From Epiperipatus broadwayi (taxonomy: Eukaryota; Onychophora; Udeonychophora; Euonychophora; Peripatidae): 64,000 nt of DNA. A model generated the notes under the pieces. It was not told the DNA's origin and made no database searches. It saw only the letters and a list, made by a program, of their open reading frames with translations. The stretch lies in contig JAQFVV010000049.1 of the NCBI GenBank assembly GCA_028023455.1, positions 4,379,649-4,443,648 of the forward strand. Reading direction: 5' to 3'. Within the stretch, counting starts at the first letter, position 1, and each line of letters starts with the position of its first letter. Positions 46,174-57,560 of the stretch are shown here, one piece after another. The position numbers were made by a program, and so were the translations under genes.

Positions 46174-46773
46174 TGTTTGGTCAGGATTTCAGACCCAACC
46201 TACAGAAATTAATACTAATACCAGTATAACAATTAATATAATATATATTATTCACAACTATTTACAATAAATTATACAGTATATATACAATAAACAATAG
46301 TTATACTGGAAATCTTGAATCCGAGTCTTGTGGTTCTACTGCTTCCAGTTACATCTGATAGCTTGCCTCATCTGGCTGTACAAGGCAGCTTGCCTCAAGT
46401 CAACAGTAGTCTTAGCAGTGTTTGGTTCCTCTGTTGACTTGCCTAGCTGCATAGACAAATAGCAGATTGCTATTAGTGGTAATGCTGACTGCTGTTTAGC
46501 TTAACAGGGCTTCCAGGGAGAATGCATACAGTCTTTTCAGGTTAGACAAACATTCTTCCCTGATTCTCCCAAAAGGCTGACTATTTAAAGCCAGATCCCT
46601 GATCTTACTGAAAACACTCAGATTCAGCAAGAACCATTGCTTATTGGCCTGTTCTAATCACTGGCCATGTTTTAGCTATACATCAGCCTATTGGCCTGCA
46701 GCAAACAATGCTTAATGCGATCAGATAATGAATCTGGAATAGTCCACTTCTGAGAGAAGGAAGGACTATAACA
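46174..46773 (-). repeat. 5' LTR of the Gypsy-type element
   Basis: Partner of 43511-44103. The minus-strand start is TGTTATAGTCC and the end is TGACCAAACA. It lacks a short segment present in the other copy near 43699-43720 and has extra bases near 46270-46282. Confidence 0.92.
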
Positions 46774-48178
46774 GTGTTGTTTCAGTGGTAGTGATAATAA
46801 AAAGCAGAATCATCATCTAGAGTAGCTGGATTAATTTCCAGCTAAAACAAAAATATCAGTTTTTGATTGAAATAATTAGTCAATTGAATTTTTAAATATC
46901 TCCTGATGGTTTCTTTTTATGAGTATTTTTAGATATTCATCTCAAATTGTTTTAATTTTTTTATTTGTTAATTGTAAATGACTTTTTTGGACATTGAATA
47001 AAATTTGGAATTATTTATTTTTATTGAACAAAATACCCAAAACAATTTCATACATATATTTAATGAAATCTCTAAATTGTTTTTTTTCTGCGTATATCAG
47101 TTTTAGTTTGGTGGGTTCTTTTAGTTTCAAAAAGTCTTTACAGCTTCATTAAAATAGCAATCACCCAACTTTCTAAACAATTGAATATGAGATTAATTGT
47201 AAAAGTTTTATACAGAGGCATCATCATTTAGACCTTTGCATGGTTTAGAGCAGCCATAAAGTGGCAAACTCAAAAACTAAATACTCCTGTCTCACAGCTT
47301 TGCTCTGTTTATCACTTTTGGTGGTTTTTTTACCTACATACTTTTGTACATAGTAAATATTTGGAAACGATTAAATTAGTTTTATTATAAACATATTGCC
47401 TATTAATTTCTATTTAATTTTTGATACCTTTTAAAAATTTTATATTGCTAATCTTAATCTTGTGAGTTATCTATTTCATTTTGTTTTAACTCCATAATCT
47501 AAAATGTCTAATCTTTTTTTGTTTTTGTTTCTTTATTTCAAAACATACATATGTGTTTAATAACCTCTTAACAATTAAAATATTTAAAATTTGTTAATAC
47601 TTCAAGTTTTTAATATTTGTTTACTTAAAAAATAACCAAGATATTAATAAAAATGTTTATTCTTGTTTTTGTATTTCATTGTTGCTGCAAAGTTGAAACA
47701 AACTTGTTGATAAAATATACTATTGTATGTTGATAAAATTTAATCAAAACAGTTTTTTTTTATAAGTATTTTTTTTAAAAAAGTGTAATAAACAAAAATA
47801 AAATTCACTGTTATATGTAAATCATTTAAGTACACATTACTGTTCAATTAAGCAATACTAAAATGATCTATTTTTTTTATATAAATATATATGTAATATA
47901 GTAGTGACCCTTAAAATACATGATAATGAAAAAACAAAGATCGGATATTTTTGTTTGCATATTAATATATATTACAAAATGTACATTGCTATATAAAAGT
48001 TTAATATGATTTATATTATGCTTGATAGCCCATCTGGGATTATAAAATGAGTATGAAATTATTTCTTATAGGATGTGTTTTTATATCATAAATGGTATCA
48101 CCCACATCTGATACTTAAACATTTGACACACCTAAGGGTTGTAGTGTAACTTTGAAATTCATGTTTATTGAAGATATT
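46774..48178. other. No gene seen
   Basis: AT-rich spacer with T-runs. Confidence 0.45.
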
Positions 48179-49647
48179 GAAGTACTGTAGTTAAAGGGAG
48201 ATCTGAGACTACCATAAACTGTAATATGAAAAAACACCTTATTTACACAGCAAACTCCAAAATGTCTGGCTAGTAGAAATACCTCATTCACCTTTCTCAC
48301 ACCATGAAGAAATCATGAAGATGAAAAAAACATGCTTAAATGACCACCAAAAAAAAATATGTACCACTCAGCTCTAAGGCAAATCACTTTTTAATGTGAA
48401 GATTTAACAGTGGTGAATCACCAACAGATAAATTTAAAGGTAAGAAAACTCTAGATAACATTTGAAATATTTAAAGACATTTACAAATGTCCTGTAAGAA
48501 AAGCATTTCGAAAAGATAAAATGAAACATAGTTATTTAAATGATTAATTTAACAAAATGATAAAATGTTATGTAGCAAAATAATTTATAGAATAATATAA
48601 TTGCCATTACTGTGAAACACAATAATGAATTCACTGATTTGTTTTTTAAAGTGATAAAACTTATAACATTGATTTGAAGTTAAGCTTTATAATAAAAAGT
48701 ATAAGAAATATATGTCAAATTGTTAAAGTTCAACTTGCTGAATGAAATGTAAAAATTATAATGTAAGAATTTAATTTAAAATAGACATACCTCGATTTGT
48801 GTAAATGCATTATGTTTAACCATGAAAGAGTTAATGTGTCTATATATATGAATTAAATAAGCATCTACATATAGGAATTGGATATGTGACTATATACATA
48901 AATTAAATATTTGAATATATTCGAATATAATTATTGGCTACTGAATGATTAGATGAAAAGAATTAATCCAAATACAAATCAAATTTACCTAAGAGTATAT
49001 TGCAATAGAAAATTAATAGATATGTCTATGAATATAAGCATAAGAAGAGAATATAAATTCACTGAAGGAGAATTTAAACTTGAGAAATGATCAGGGAGGT
49101 ATCTGTGATGTACACAAGGATATCTAAATAAATAACTACTATGTGAATATAAATAATGCACACTGTATGAGCTTCAACAATGGGATCGAGAATCAAAGAA
49201 GTTACTGATAAAATAAACAACTGATATATGAAACTTGAACTGCAATGAACTATTAGAAGAAATGTTATCCAGATACTGTTATTTAAATAAATTGTGATTA
49301 TATTAAATAATATATCTTGTCAGTTTCATTTCATGTCATACATTTCCAGTATACTTGTTTACAAGAATTTTATGTTTCTTGAGCAATGTTCAGCATAACC
49401 TGATCTGGGTGGGTAAAGTTGTAATGAACTAGAACTCTAGTTACACGATTTTGGAAACCAACCAGATAAATTTCTAGATGTTCTCAGTCTCTTTAGTACT
49501 ACAAACTCTGATGAGCAGAAAATATTGTTGTAGAGAGAGAATCACATCAGCATTAGGTAATGGCAATCATTTTTTTCTTCCTTCAAAATGTTCATCAGGA
49601 AATAAATTAACCACCTGAGGGAATGGAAACTCACACCTGATATTACA
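48179..49647 (+). repeat. 5' LTR (5'-truncated)
   Basis: Matches the 3' LTR from GAAGTACTGTAGTTAAAGGG onward, through GGTGAATCACCAACAGATAA, TATTCGAATATAATTATTGGC and GGGAGGTATCTGTGATGTAC. It ends in TTACA just before the primer-binding site. The first ~265 bp of the LTR, present at 52492-52756, are replaced by unrelated AT-rich DNA. Confidence 0.85.
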
Positions 49648-49649
49648 TT

Positions 49650-49661
49650 TGTCGCCCTATT
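49650..49661 (+). promoter_or_regulatory. Primer-binding site (tRNA-Lys-like candidate)
   Basis: TGTCGCCCTATT begins 3 bp after the left LTR's terminal CA. It differs from the well-known lysine-tRNA primer-site start TGGCGCCC by one base, as expected of a decayed copy. Confidence 0.6.
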
Positions 49662-49689
49662 GTGAGACCTGATATAGCTAGTCTGCCCA

Positions 49690-51620
49690 TAGGTATAAAA
49701 AGCTAGAAGAAAAAAGAAACAGATTAAAAAAAATGAAGAAATATGGAAGGCAAAAGCAAATTACAAGTCTGTAAGTTGTGAGCATTACAAACTGGGTAAG
49801 GATGTTAAATAAAATGAATAAGGGCAAATTGAAAGAGCTAAATAAAATGAATGGTATATAAGGAATAAAATAGGCATAATAGACAAGTTGTGGCATGGTG
49901 TAGAGGAGAGGAAAGCTTACTAAAGTTATATAAATAAAAGAAATCAATAATAAAATTGGCAATGACTCAAATATCACAAGAAAGATATAAATCGCAAGTT
50001 AATAAAATATAGATGATAACTAGAGCAAGGACAAAAATTATGAACACACAAGCTGAGAAGACCCTTCCTATGAAGAACAAAAGAAAGAAAAAATTGACCT
50101 TAAAGAGATGATCATCAATAAATGGAAGAAACCCAGAAAGTAGAGGATGCATCCATGTTAGTCCAGCTACTAGAAATGTTTAAATAAAGAAACCAACAAA
50201 CAGTAGAGGATAATAAAAAGAGATACCAACAAAGAGAAGAGGATAACAAAAATTGACCAACAAAGAGAAGATGATAAAAAAACAAATAATAGAATCAAAT
50301 CAAAGTCAAAATGAGAAGATGGAAAAACAAATAATGACAGCAACTCAAAAGTCAAAATGAGATGGAAAAGCAAATTGAAGAAGCAAACCAAAGAATAGAG
50401 GAACAAATTTTTGAAGCAATTAAAAGTCCAAATGAAAAAAATTACCATAAAATTAAATCAGATTACTGACCAAATATTGAGAGTTAAAGAAGAGATTATG
50501 GAAGAAGTCAAAAGGTATCAATAAAAAGAGGTCAAGATGGCACAAATTTGTGAAGACATGAATATGAAAACTTCCACAAAATTATTTCCAAAGTGCAATA
50601 ACCAACTACATGCCCGGGATTATAAACCAGTTATTTAAAATACATATATTTGCAGGGGGATCTAATGAAACACCTATTGAGTACCTAAAACATAGAGGGA
50701 TATTTCAGCATTAATGCCATGACTGAAGAGCTGAAACTGGCAATAGGTTGCAATCATTTACAGAGTGCAGCTCAAACATGATGGTAGTCACTATTTAATC
50801 AGTGCAACAATTTCAATGATTTTAAAAAGACACTCATGAACTGATATTGGAATGATGATTGTCAGGAGGGCATCAAATAAAGTGTCACAGAGAAATGCCT
50901 GCCTGGTGAACTCTATATTCCCTTCTTCTGAAAACAAGTAGCCCAGTTAATGGTCCTGACAGCAGATCCACGAATGGAACTCCAAATCATCCAGATGATC
51001 TGATACAGTTTTCCCAGCTACATTGAGAGAATTGTGACAGATTGTCAATCCATTAAGCAGGTGGCTGATTTGTTAATGGCATATGATAATTGTGGTACCT
51101 CATCAATAAACAAAGAAGGAGGGTCCAAGCTTCCAAGTAAAACTCCAAGTAGGAGGGATGATGGATCAAAAATAATTGCTCTTGGATATCAAAGGAAGAT
51201 ACCTCCATGATGCTACAGTAACCATGATGCACCACCCTGGTATCATAACAGAAGAAATGATGTACCCCATAGAAAAGGAAGAGGAGAAATTCAACAAGCA
51301 GCATAAATAGTTCACGAGAACCCAAATAGTGAGAAGATCTGGAAATGGATCAAACATCCAAGAAAATATGCATCAAGAATATGGTTCTTTATTCCCTTAT
51401 AAAACGCAAATAATTGAACAGACTAGGATTATATCACCTCACAACATAAATAGTTATTATCAGAGAATTGACCATGATCCTCAATATCCTAAAGCAGGAT
51501 GCAGTTATACTTCTGACCAAGGGAACAAAAATAAGCAAGACCATGAAACTGAAACTGAGAAAAGAAGATACTTTGAAGATATATAAAGCATTATAACTTT
51601 GCCTTCAGTGCTGATGGTAG
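49690..51620 (+). pseudogene. Gag: coiled coil plus retrotransposon capsid domain, broken
   Basis: From about 50170 to 50560 all frames are Lys/Glu/Gln-rich with heptad-like repeats such as NRIKSKS and QTKE, a decayed coiled coil. From 50690 to 51100 comes the capsid-type block. The translation of 50761-50838 reads LQSAAQT-stop-W-stop-SLFNQ and then FNDFKKTLMN, where the two stops stand at positions normally held by Trp. KQVAQLMVL (50938-50964), PSYIERIVTDCQSIKQVADL (51014-51073) and LMAYDN follow, matching the order in retrotransposon Gag proteins. An 85-codon frame (51329-51586) is the Lys/Asn/Glu-rich tail. No zinc knuckle is seen. Confidence 0.75.
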
Positions 51621-52481
51621 ATAGTGATATTCTTATAGGCATAGAGATTCAGTGTGTTCATGATTCTTCAATGTTTTATTTCTGACTTCACCTACCTATA
51701 GTTTAAAGTTTTTTTTCTACAATAAGCCCCTCAGAGAAGATGTGATTTTTATCAGTAGAATACTGAATTGTCTGCCAGGTGCAGAACTGTGTCATGGGAA
51801 GGGAGCCAATAAGACTCAGAAAATAAATGAGCAAGGCATTCCACATGGTCAAACATTCCCTTGGTTATTTTTTTACTCAATCTGCTCTCTGGGTAGTAAG
51901 TTGTGTAGTGCTTAAACTGAGATAGTTCTTATGGTGCTCATGTTGCAGTGCAAACTTGTGTCTGAAATGATGTTTCTGTCCATTATGGTGCTAGAGGAAG
52001 GTAGGCAAATGTTAGACCAATAGTTACCTCATCTTCAAAAAATAACAATAGATCAAATAAATAAGACTGTTACCAGTAATCTAACCAAGCGGAGACACTA
52101 TTCTTAGTAGTGAATTTTATTGTTTGTGGAATAAAATCGTATGTTTTAAGGCAATTTTATCCCAAAATTTAGTGGGGGTAATGAAACAGATGCATTGTTT
52201 TATATATGCTGAAATTCCCCCTTTCCCACTTTAAAATAGTTTAATTTTTTTTAAAAAGCTGACACAGTTATAAAAACTAAATGTGTAAATTTGAGTTCTC
52301 AGAGAGAAAAAAAAGAGAAAAATCAATATTTCAAATGTACAATAAGAAATTAAATGACACATTTAATTAATGAATTTTTATTATTAAAAATCTGTGGTTT
52401 CAAATGTTACCAATATAATATTTTTTTGTGAGAGCTGAATGTTTATTAATTACAATATAGAAATTCTGTAATTAATTCATT
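51621..52481 (+). other. Element interior without readable polymerase
   Basis: Traces such as LPHLQKITIDQ (about 52028-52060) vaguely recall the segment between protease and reverse transcriptase in Gypsy elements. No RT, RNase H or integrase motif follows, and the polypurine tract is reached within 430 bp, so the polymerase was probably deleted. Confidence 0.4.
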
Positions 52482-52491
52482 AAAAAAAGAG
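52482..52491 (+). promoter_or_regulatory. Polypurine tract
   Basis: AAAAAAAGAG immediately precedes TGTCAC, the likely LTR start. Confidence 0.55.
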
Positions 52492-52600
52492 TGTCACTTT
52501 CTTGCCTTAGGAAAAAGAAGTGAAAATGTTTTGAAAAACATGTTGGTCAACATGGGTGAGATAAAAAACATATTGAAAAACACCTTGGGAAGTTGGAGTA

Positions 52601-52607
52601 TATAAAG
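52601..52607 (+). promoter_or_regulatory. Candidate LTR TATA box
   Basis: TATAAAG at 52601 lies about 110 bp into the LTR, in a less AT-biased context (GGAGTATATAAAGCAAGC). It is placed as expected for a U3 promoter. No start site can be assigned. Confidence 0.4.
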
Positions 52608-53437
52608 CAAGCAATTGAGTAATTTCAGGAGTTGCGGTTGATTGATTGTAACAGTTGCTTTGCAGTAAATAGCAGTTCACTATTTAGTCAGTCTACAGTG
52701 AAGAGTTTAAATAATCAGACCAACTAGGTTCAGAGCCACTGCAGATAGTAATTAAAGAAGTGCTGCAGTCAAAGGGAAATCTGATATTATCATAAACTGT
52801 AATATGAAGAAACATATTATTTACATGTCAAATGCTAAAGTTTCTGGCTAGTAGGAATAACTCACTCTTCTTTTCACACCATGAAGAAGTCATGAAAATG
52901 AAAAAATATGCCTAAGTGACCCCTAAAAAATATATATATGCCATTCAGCTCTAAGACAAATCACTTTGTAATGTGAAGATTTAATAGTGGTGAATCACCA
53001 ACAGATAATTTAAAGGTATTTACGAAAATGCTGTAAGAAAATCATTTCAGAAAGATAAAATGAAACATAGTCATTTAAAAATATTAATTCAACAAAATGA
53101 TAAAATATTATGTACCAAAATAATTTCTTATAGAATAAAATAATTGTCATTATTGTTATTAAAATTAAAAGGAAAAAAAAATAAATTGAAATACGTTGAC
53201 AGAAATGGTGAAATGAAATAATGAGTTCACTGATTTTTTTTTTTATAAAAGTGATAAAACTTATAACATTGATTCAAAGTTAAGCTTTATAATGAAGAAT
53301 ATAAGAATTATTTGTCAAATTTTTAAAGTTCAACTTGCTGAATGAAATGTAGAAATTATAATATAAGAATTTAATTTAAAATAGACATACCCTGATGTGA
53401 GCAAGTGCATTGTGTTTAACCAAGAAAGAATTACTAT

Positions 53438-53585
53438 TCTATATACATGAATTAAATATGCATCTGCATACAAGAATTAGATATGCATCTATGTATATGA
53501 ACTAAATATGTGTCTATATACATGAATTAAATATATATCTACATACAGGAATTGGATGTGTGTCTATATACATGAATAAAATATA
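53438..53585 (+). repeat. Minisatellite in the 3' LTR, ~32-bp unit
   Basis: Units of the form CTATATACATGAATTAAATATGCAT and variants (ACATACAGGAATTGGATGTGTGT) repeat four to five times. The 5' LTR has only about two units at 48835-48925. Confidence 0.8.
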
Positions 53586-54339
53586 TGAATATATTCGAAT
53601 ATAATTATTGGCTTCTGAATGATTAGATAAAAAGTATTAATCCAAATATAAATCAAACTTACCCAAGAGTATATTGCAATAGAAAATTAATAGATATGTC
53701 TATGAATATGTGCATATGAAGAGAATATAAACTCACTGAAGGATAATTTATAATTGAGAAATGATCAGGGAGGTATCTGTGATGTACACAAGGATATCTA
53801 TATAAATCCCTATTATGTGAATGCTGGAAGATCAAGATTATAGAATATAAATGATGGACATGGTCTGATCATCAATGATGGGACCAAGCATCAGAGAAAT
53901 TACCAATGAAATTGACTAACTTATTTAAGGAACTTGAACTGCAATAAACTATTAGAAGAAATGTTATCCAAATACTATTATTTAAATAAATTGTGATTGT
54001 ATAAATTAATATATCTTGTCAGTTTCATTTCATGACATCCATTTCTAGTGTACATATTCACAGGAATCTTATGTTCTCTAATCTATGTTCGGCATAACCT
54101 GATATGGGTGGATAAGATTGTGGTGAGCTGGAAATCTAGTGGCACCATTTACAAAACCAAACAGATAAATTCCTAGATGTTCTCAGTCTCTTTAATGCTA
54201 CATTCTCTGATGAGCAGAAAATGTTGTTGTAGGAGGTGACGCAACATTAAGTAATGCCTATCATTCTTTTTTTCCTGCCATATGTTCATCAGGAAATAAT
54301 ATAACTGCCAGAGGAAGTGGAAACAATAGTCTGGTTACA

Positions 54340-54720
54340 ATATATTATAACAATCCAGAGAATAGCAGCTTAATGTGATCTGCACTACAGGTCACCAACT
54401 AGGCATTTGAACCTAGAAAAATTTATAAAGTAGGCAGATACATAAGTCAAAAAAATTTTTTTTTTTTTTTTTTAAATTTTGATTCCGGTCGTTAGCCCAA
54501 GTCACTAGATCAGGGAGTAGCAGAGATTTAATAATATAATATCTTATCTAATTATATTTCAATATTAAAAAATAAATAAAATAAGCCACTGCCAGTAATT
54601 AACATACAAAAATTTATTTACGCACATATATATATATATAAGATTTAACATTATTATTTTAATATGTTTACTTTAACATTTAACATTATTTTTACTTTTA
54701 TTTTAGATTTTTAATTTACA
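54340..54720. other. No gene; T20 tract beside a GC-richer 50 bp
   Basis: A run of 20 T at 54452-54471 is followed by GATTCCGGTCGTTAGCCCAA and about 30 more bases of GC-richer sequence. Read on the minus strand this looks like the 3' end of a retroposon with a poly-A tail. No pol III boxes could be confirmed. Confidence 0.4.
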
Positions 54721-56534
54721 TTTTAAATTTTATACTATTATTAGTTCGCACAGATTTGTTTAAAAATGTTGAGTATAGATCGGTTACATAGATTCCACGG
54801 TCAAAAACATTTCAAAATAAACATAAACGATCAAAATACAAAATCATTGATACCGTCAATTGCAGAGGGAAATTTATAAGTAACCCAATAGCATTCACCA
54901 TAAGATGCTTGCATTAACACCAATAACTTAAAAGACATCCGAATAAATACATTTTAGATACTCACCGTAAGGTATCAGTATTTACCGAATGTCTATATAT
55001 ATTTTGATCGAATATGAAAACCAAAAACATAATCAACCGGTAACGAACCCATGCAAGCGTCTATACCCAACTTAAATTTAATGCATCTTTATTTAGAGTG
55101 TCGAGTATGAATAGACTACATAGATTTGCATTTGAAAAGAACATATTCAATCCTTGTTTAACCTTAGGCCAAAGGTTCGCAGTCAAACCAAACTTCAATC
55201 CATCTGATATATCGATGTGTTCAATGTAATACGAATACGGCAGCACAATTAGGTTAAGAGAAGAAACTGCTTCTCATCAGATAGGAATATTACATCTATC
55301 TGACGATGAGAGCAATAAAAAAAAACTCCATAGGAAGGAACTGCAGTCTCCATCTTATAATTCCTCCCATAGGCAAAACGAGTGTGTGCGGCGTATAATA
55401 GCGATTCTGCCCATAGCGAATCTCGTACTACATCTACTAATTACACCAATATATCCAATCCATTGACCTAATTCAACTACGAAATGAATAACCTAAGATT
55501 ACCCTCCCCTAATATAACTTTACAAATCTATATAGCCATTCACGCCCGACTTAAGTTTAATATTTATATAACTAGTTTAATGAAAAACAGAAATCATAAT
55601 AAAACTTAAAGAACAAATAAATAAATAAATGGAAATGATTTTACAAAAGAAATACATTAAATAAAATTATAACTAATTAATAAATAACGTTGGTCAGATA
55701 GGATTCTATTTCTTAATTATTTTAAATACGGAAAGTTTTTAATTTAATGTTCATTAATTATAAAGTTCTTACGGTTTAAAACAGTTCATCTTTATCTGTT
55801 GCTTGCCATTTGAACATGAATTCCCATGCCATCCTAAAAAGATTGGTTGAGTTAGCCGTTGTTTTTTTATTTATTTATCCGGAGGTCTTTTAGTTTAGTT
55901 GGTCCTTAATGTAGAAAAAAAAACGATGTCATTTCTCTTTTTTTTTTTAACAAAACTGAAGGGATTGAAGAGTGCGTCTTTTCAATCCCTTCTCCTTCAA
56001 CTCCACACTAACACATATAGTCACATCGTAATAACTAATTAACTCTTTTATTTTCAAACCTTTCCTTTTATAATAATTTTGTGGATTAACTCAACATTAC
56101 GTCATGATGGTGAAAACCTTTTCGTTGAGGTCCGATTTCCCGATGGATTTCTTTCATTTGCTAAAAGTTTCTATTGTTTTCCTATCTGACCGATGCTTAT
56201 ACATTTAAATGCCCAAAGGCTAGTTTACTAATTAAAATAATCATTTCCATTTTACAAAAGATTAATTAATTTGTTTTCAAACTTAAACATATATTTTTAT
56301 CTCTAAATCTTTTCTGAAAATTTAGTTTTAAACTACTCTTTTTTTAATAAAGTTTTATTTTAATAATTATTTATCTGTGCGATTTTATATATATGCGAGT
56401 TTAAGATGATTTTTTAATTTTCAGTTTTTAATTCTTAAAAAAGAAATTTTTATTGGCGAACTTTTTTTTTATGTTTACTAATAAAAAATAATGTAACGTA
56501 CATATGTGCTCATTACAATATATATATATATATA
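54721..56534. other. CpG-containing, non-repetitive block; no ORF
   Basis: About 55000-55560 has more CpG and more balanced composition than anything nearby (for example TACGAATACGGCAGC and GCGGCGTATAATAGCG). Two weakly similar segments, GAGTATAGATCGGTTACATAGATT (54773) and GAGTATGAATAGACTACATAGATT (55104), suggest internal duplication. There is a hairpin with CTCATCAGATAG (55273) and CTATCTGACGATGAG (55296). It may be host regulatory or non-coding sequence. No gene recognised. Confidence 0.4.
55958..55992. repeat. Perfect 12-bp hairpin
   Basis: GAAGGGATTGAA (55958-55969), 11-nt loop, then TTCAATCCCTTC (55981-55992). It resembles the terminator-type or structured end of a small RNA, but no gene adjoins it. 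Confidence 0.75.
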
Positions 56535-57560
56535 GGGAGAGTACCAATAGCTCTAACAAGCTTATATTGGTAAGTGCCACAAAAATGCATTCACAATTTC
56601 TGTCTAGAATTATTCCTATCCTCAGACTGGTTTTGAGCTTTTGGCCCACCTCAGTGAGGCACTAGGTCATTCAGACACTAGATTCAAAATATCAGCTCAA
56701 AGCCAGCACTTATTTAATACATAACCTATAAAGTAAAAATATATGAATTTTCAGCCATGTAAATGTATTTAAATTCAGTTACCTAACTTAAATAGCTATA
56801 TGTGTTTGAAAACATTTCAGCCTCACCATGTATTAATAGCCTCACCAATATAACATTGCCAAAGCCTAAAGGGTAAAATTATAATATTCAGTAAAGCAAG
56901 TCATATATTGCATGACTTGTTTTAAGCTTGTATTACAGATATGTAATATAGGGATCATATCAATACCTCTAACAAATTTTTATTGATTGCCTCAGGAGAA
57001 AGCATTCAAAATCTCTATATAAAGTTATCCCTATCTTTAGACTGGTTTCGAGCTTTTAACTCACCTCAGTGAGGCACTAGGACATTCAGACACTAGAATA
57101 CCAACTCAAAGCCAGCACTTATGTAATATATAACTATTAAGTAGAAAATCAGAATTTTTCAGACACATAAAGGTCTTTAAATCCAGCTAGCTAACTTAAA
57201 TAGCTATATGGGTCTGAAAACACTTCAGTCTCACTATATGTTAAGTTAGATGGTTGAACTTAAAGACATTTAAGTGTTTGAAAATTTCAGATTTTCTACT
57301 TAATAGTTAAGTGTTGTCTGTGTAGGTAATTTGGATCTAGTATCTGAATAGCCTAATGCCTCAATGATGTAAGACAAATGCTTGAAACCGATTTGAGGAT
57401 AGGGATAATTCCAGATAGAGATTTTGAAAGCTTTCTCTTGTGACATTTATCAATAAAATCTTATTAGAGCTATTGGTATACTCTCTATATTACATGTCTG
57501 TAATACAAGTTTAAAACAAATCACATTATATATGACTGGCTTTATTGATTATATATATAT
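56535..57560. repeat. Cluster of three copies of the ~400-bp repeat family
   Basis: Two head-to-tail plus-orientation copies (about 56535-56935 and 56936-57245) are followed by an inverted copy (about 57246-57530). All carry GACTGGTTT(C/T)GAGCTTTT, CTCAGTGAGGCACTAG, CTATTAAGTAGAAAATC and AACTTAAATAGCTATATG or the complements. The second and third copies therefore form a ~300-bp inverted repeat. Copy ends include TATATTACA-type sequence and AAGTCATATATTGCATGACTT. Related single copies lie at 25090 and 33140. Confidence 0.88.

Larger units (their letters stand above)
43511..46773 (-). mobile_element. Ty3/Gypsy-type LTR element lacking RT and RNase H
   Basis: Two ~600-bp LTRs enclose a 2.07-kb interior read on the minus strand. 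Features in order are: 5' LTR (46773-46174), primer-binding site (46162-46151), Gag (45620-44790), protease-like stretch (44770-44640), what looks like the extreme C-terminus of integrase (about 44400-44180), polypurine tract (about 44116-44104) and 3' LTR (44103-43511). A normal Gypsy interior is 4-5 kb, so about 2-3 kb encoding reverse transcriptase, RNase H and integrase core is missing. GTGTT on both outer sides (43505-43509 and 46774-46778) may be the target duplication. The LTRs differ at many positions, so the copy is old. Confidence 0.85.
48179..54339 (+). mobile_element. LTR retrotransposon with ~1.5-1.85 kb LTRs, Gag only
   Basis: Direct repeats 48179-49647 and 52757-54339 (the right one probably starting at 52492) flank an interior of about 2.85 kb. 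A tRNA-Lys-like primer site follows the left LTR, and a polypurine tract followed by TGTC precedes the right one. The interior encodes a coiled-coil region and a recognisable capsid-type Gag domain with many stops. From about 51.6 kb on there are only weak traces, and no reverse transcriptase, RNase H or integrase is seen. The left LTR seems to have lost its first ~265 bp. This is the second clear gag-bearing, polymerase-less LTR element in the window. Confidence 0.75.
52492..54339 (+). repeat. 3' LTR (full length ~1.85 kb)
   Basis: Starts TGTCAC after the polypurine tract and ends GGTTACA at 54339. From 52757 it aligns with the 5' LTR. Its first 265 bp carry the likely promoter. It is longer than the left copy mainly because of a minisatellite at 53438-53585. 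Confidence 0.75.

Noticed and set aside
49678-50448. Three Phe/Leu-rich minus-strand frames resembling membrane proteins
   Set aside because: Antisense of the Lys/Glu-rich coiled-coil Gag on the plus strand.
52298-52322. Purine run GAGAGAAAAAAAAGAGAAAAA as polypurine tract
   Set aside because: It is not followed by a TG that matches an LTR start; the run at 52482-52491 directly before TGTCAC fits better.
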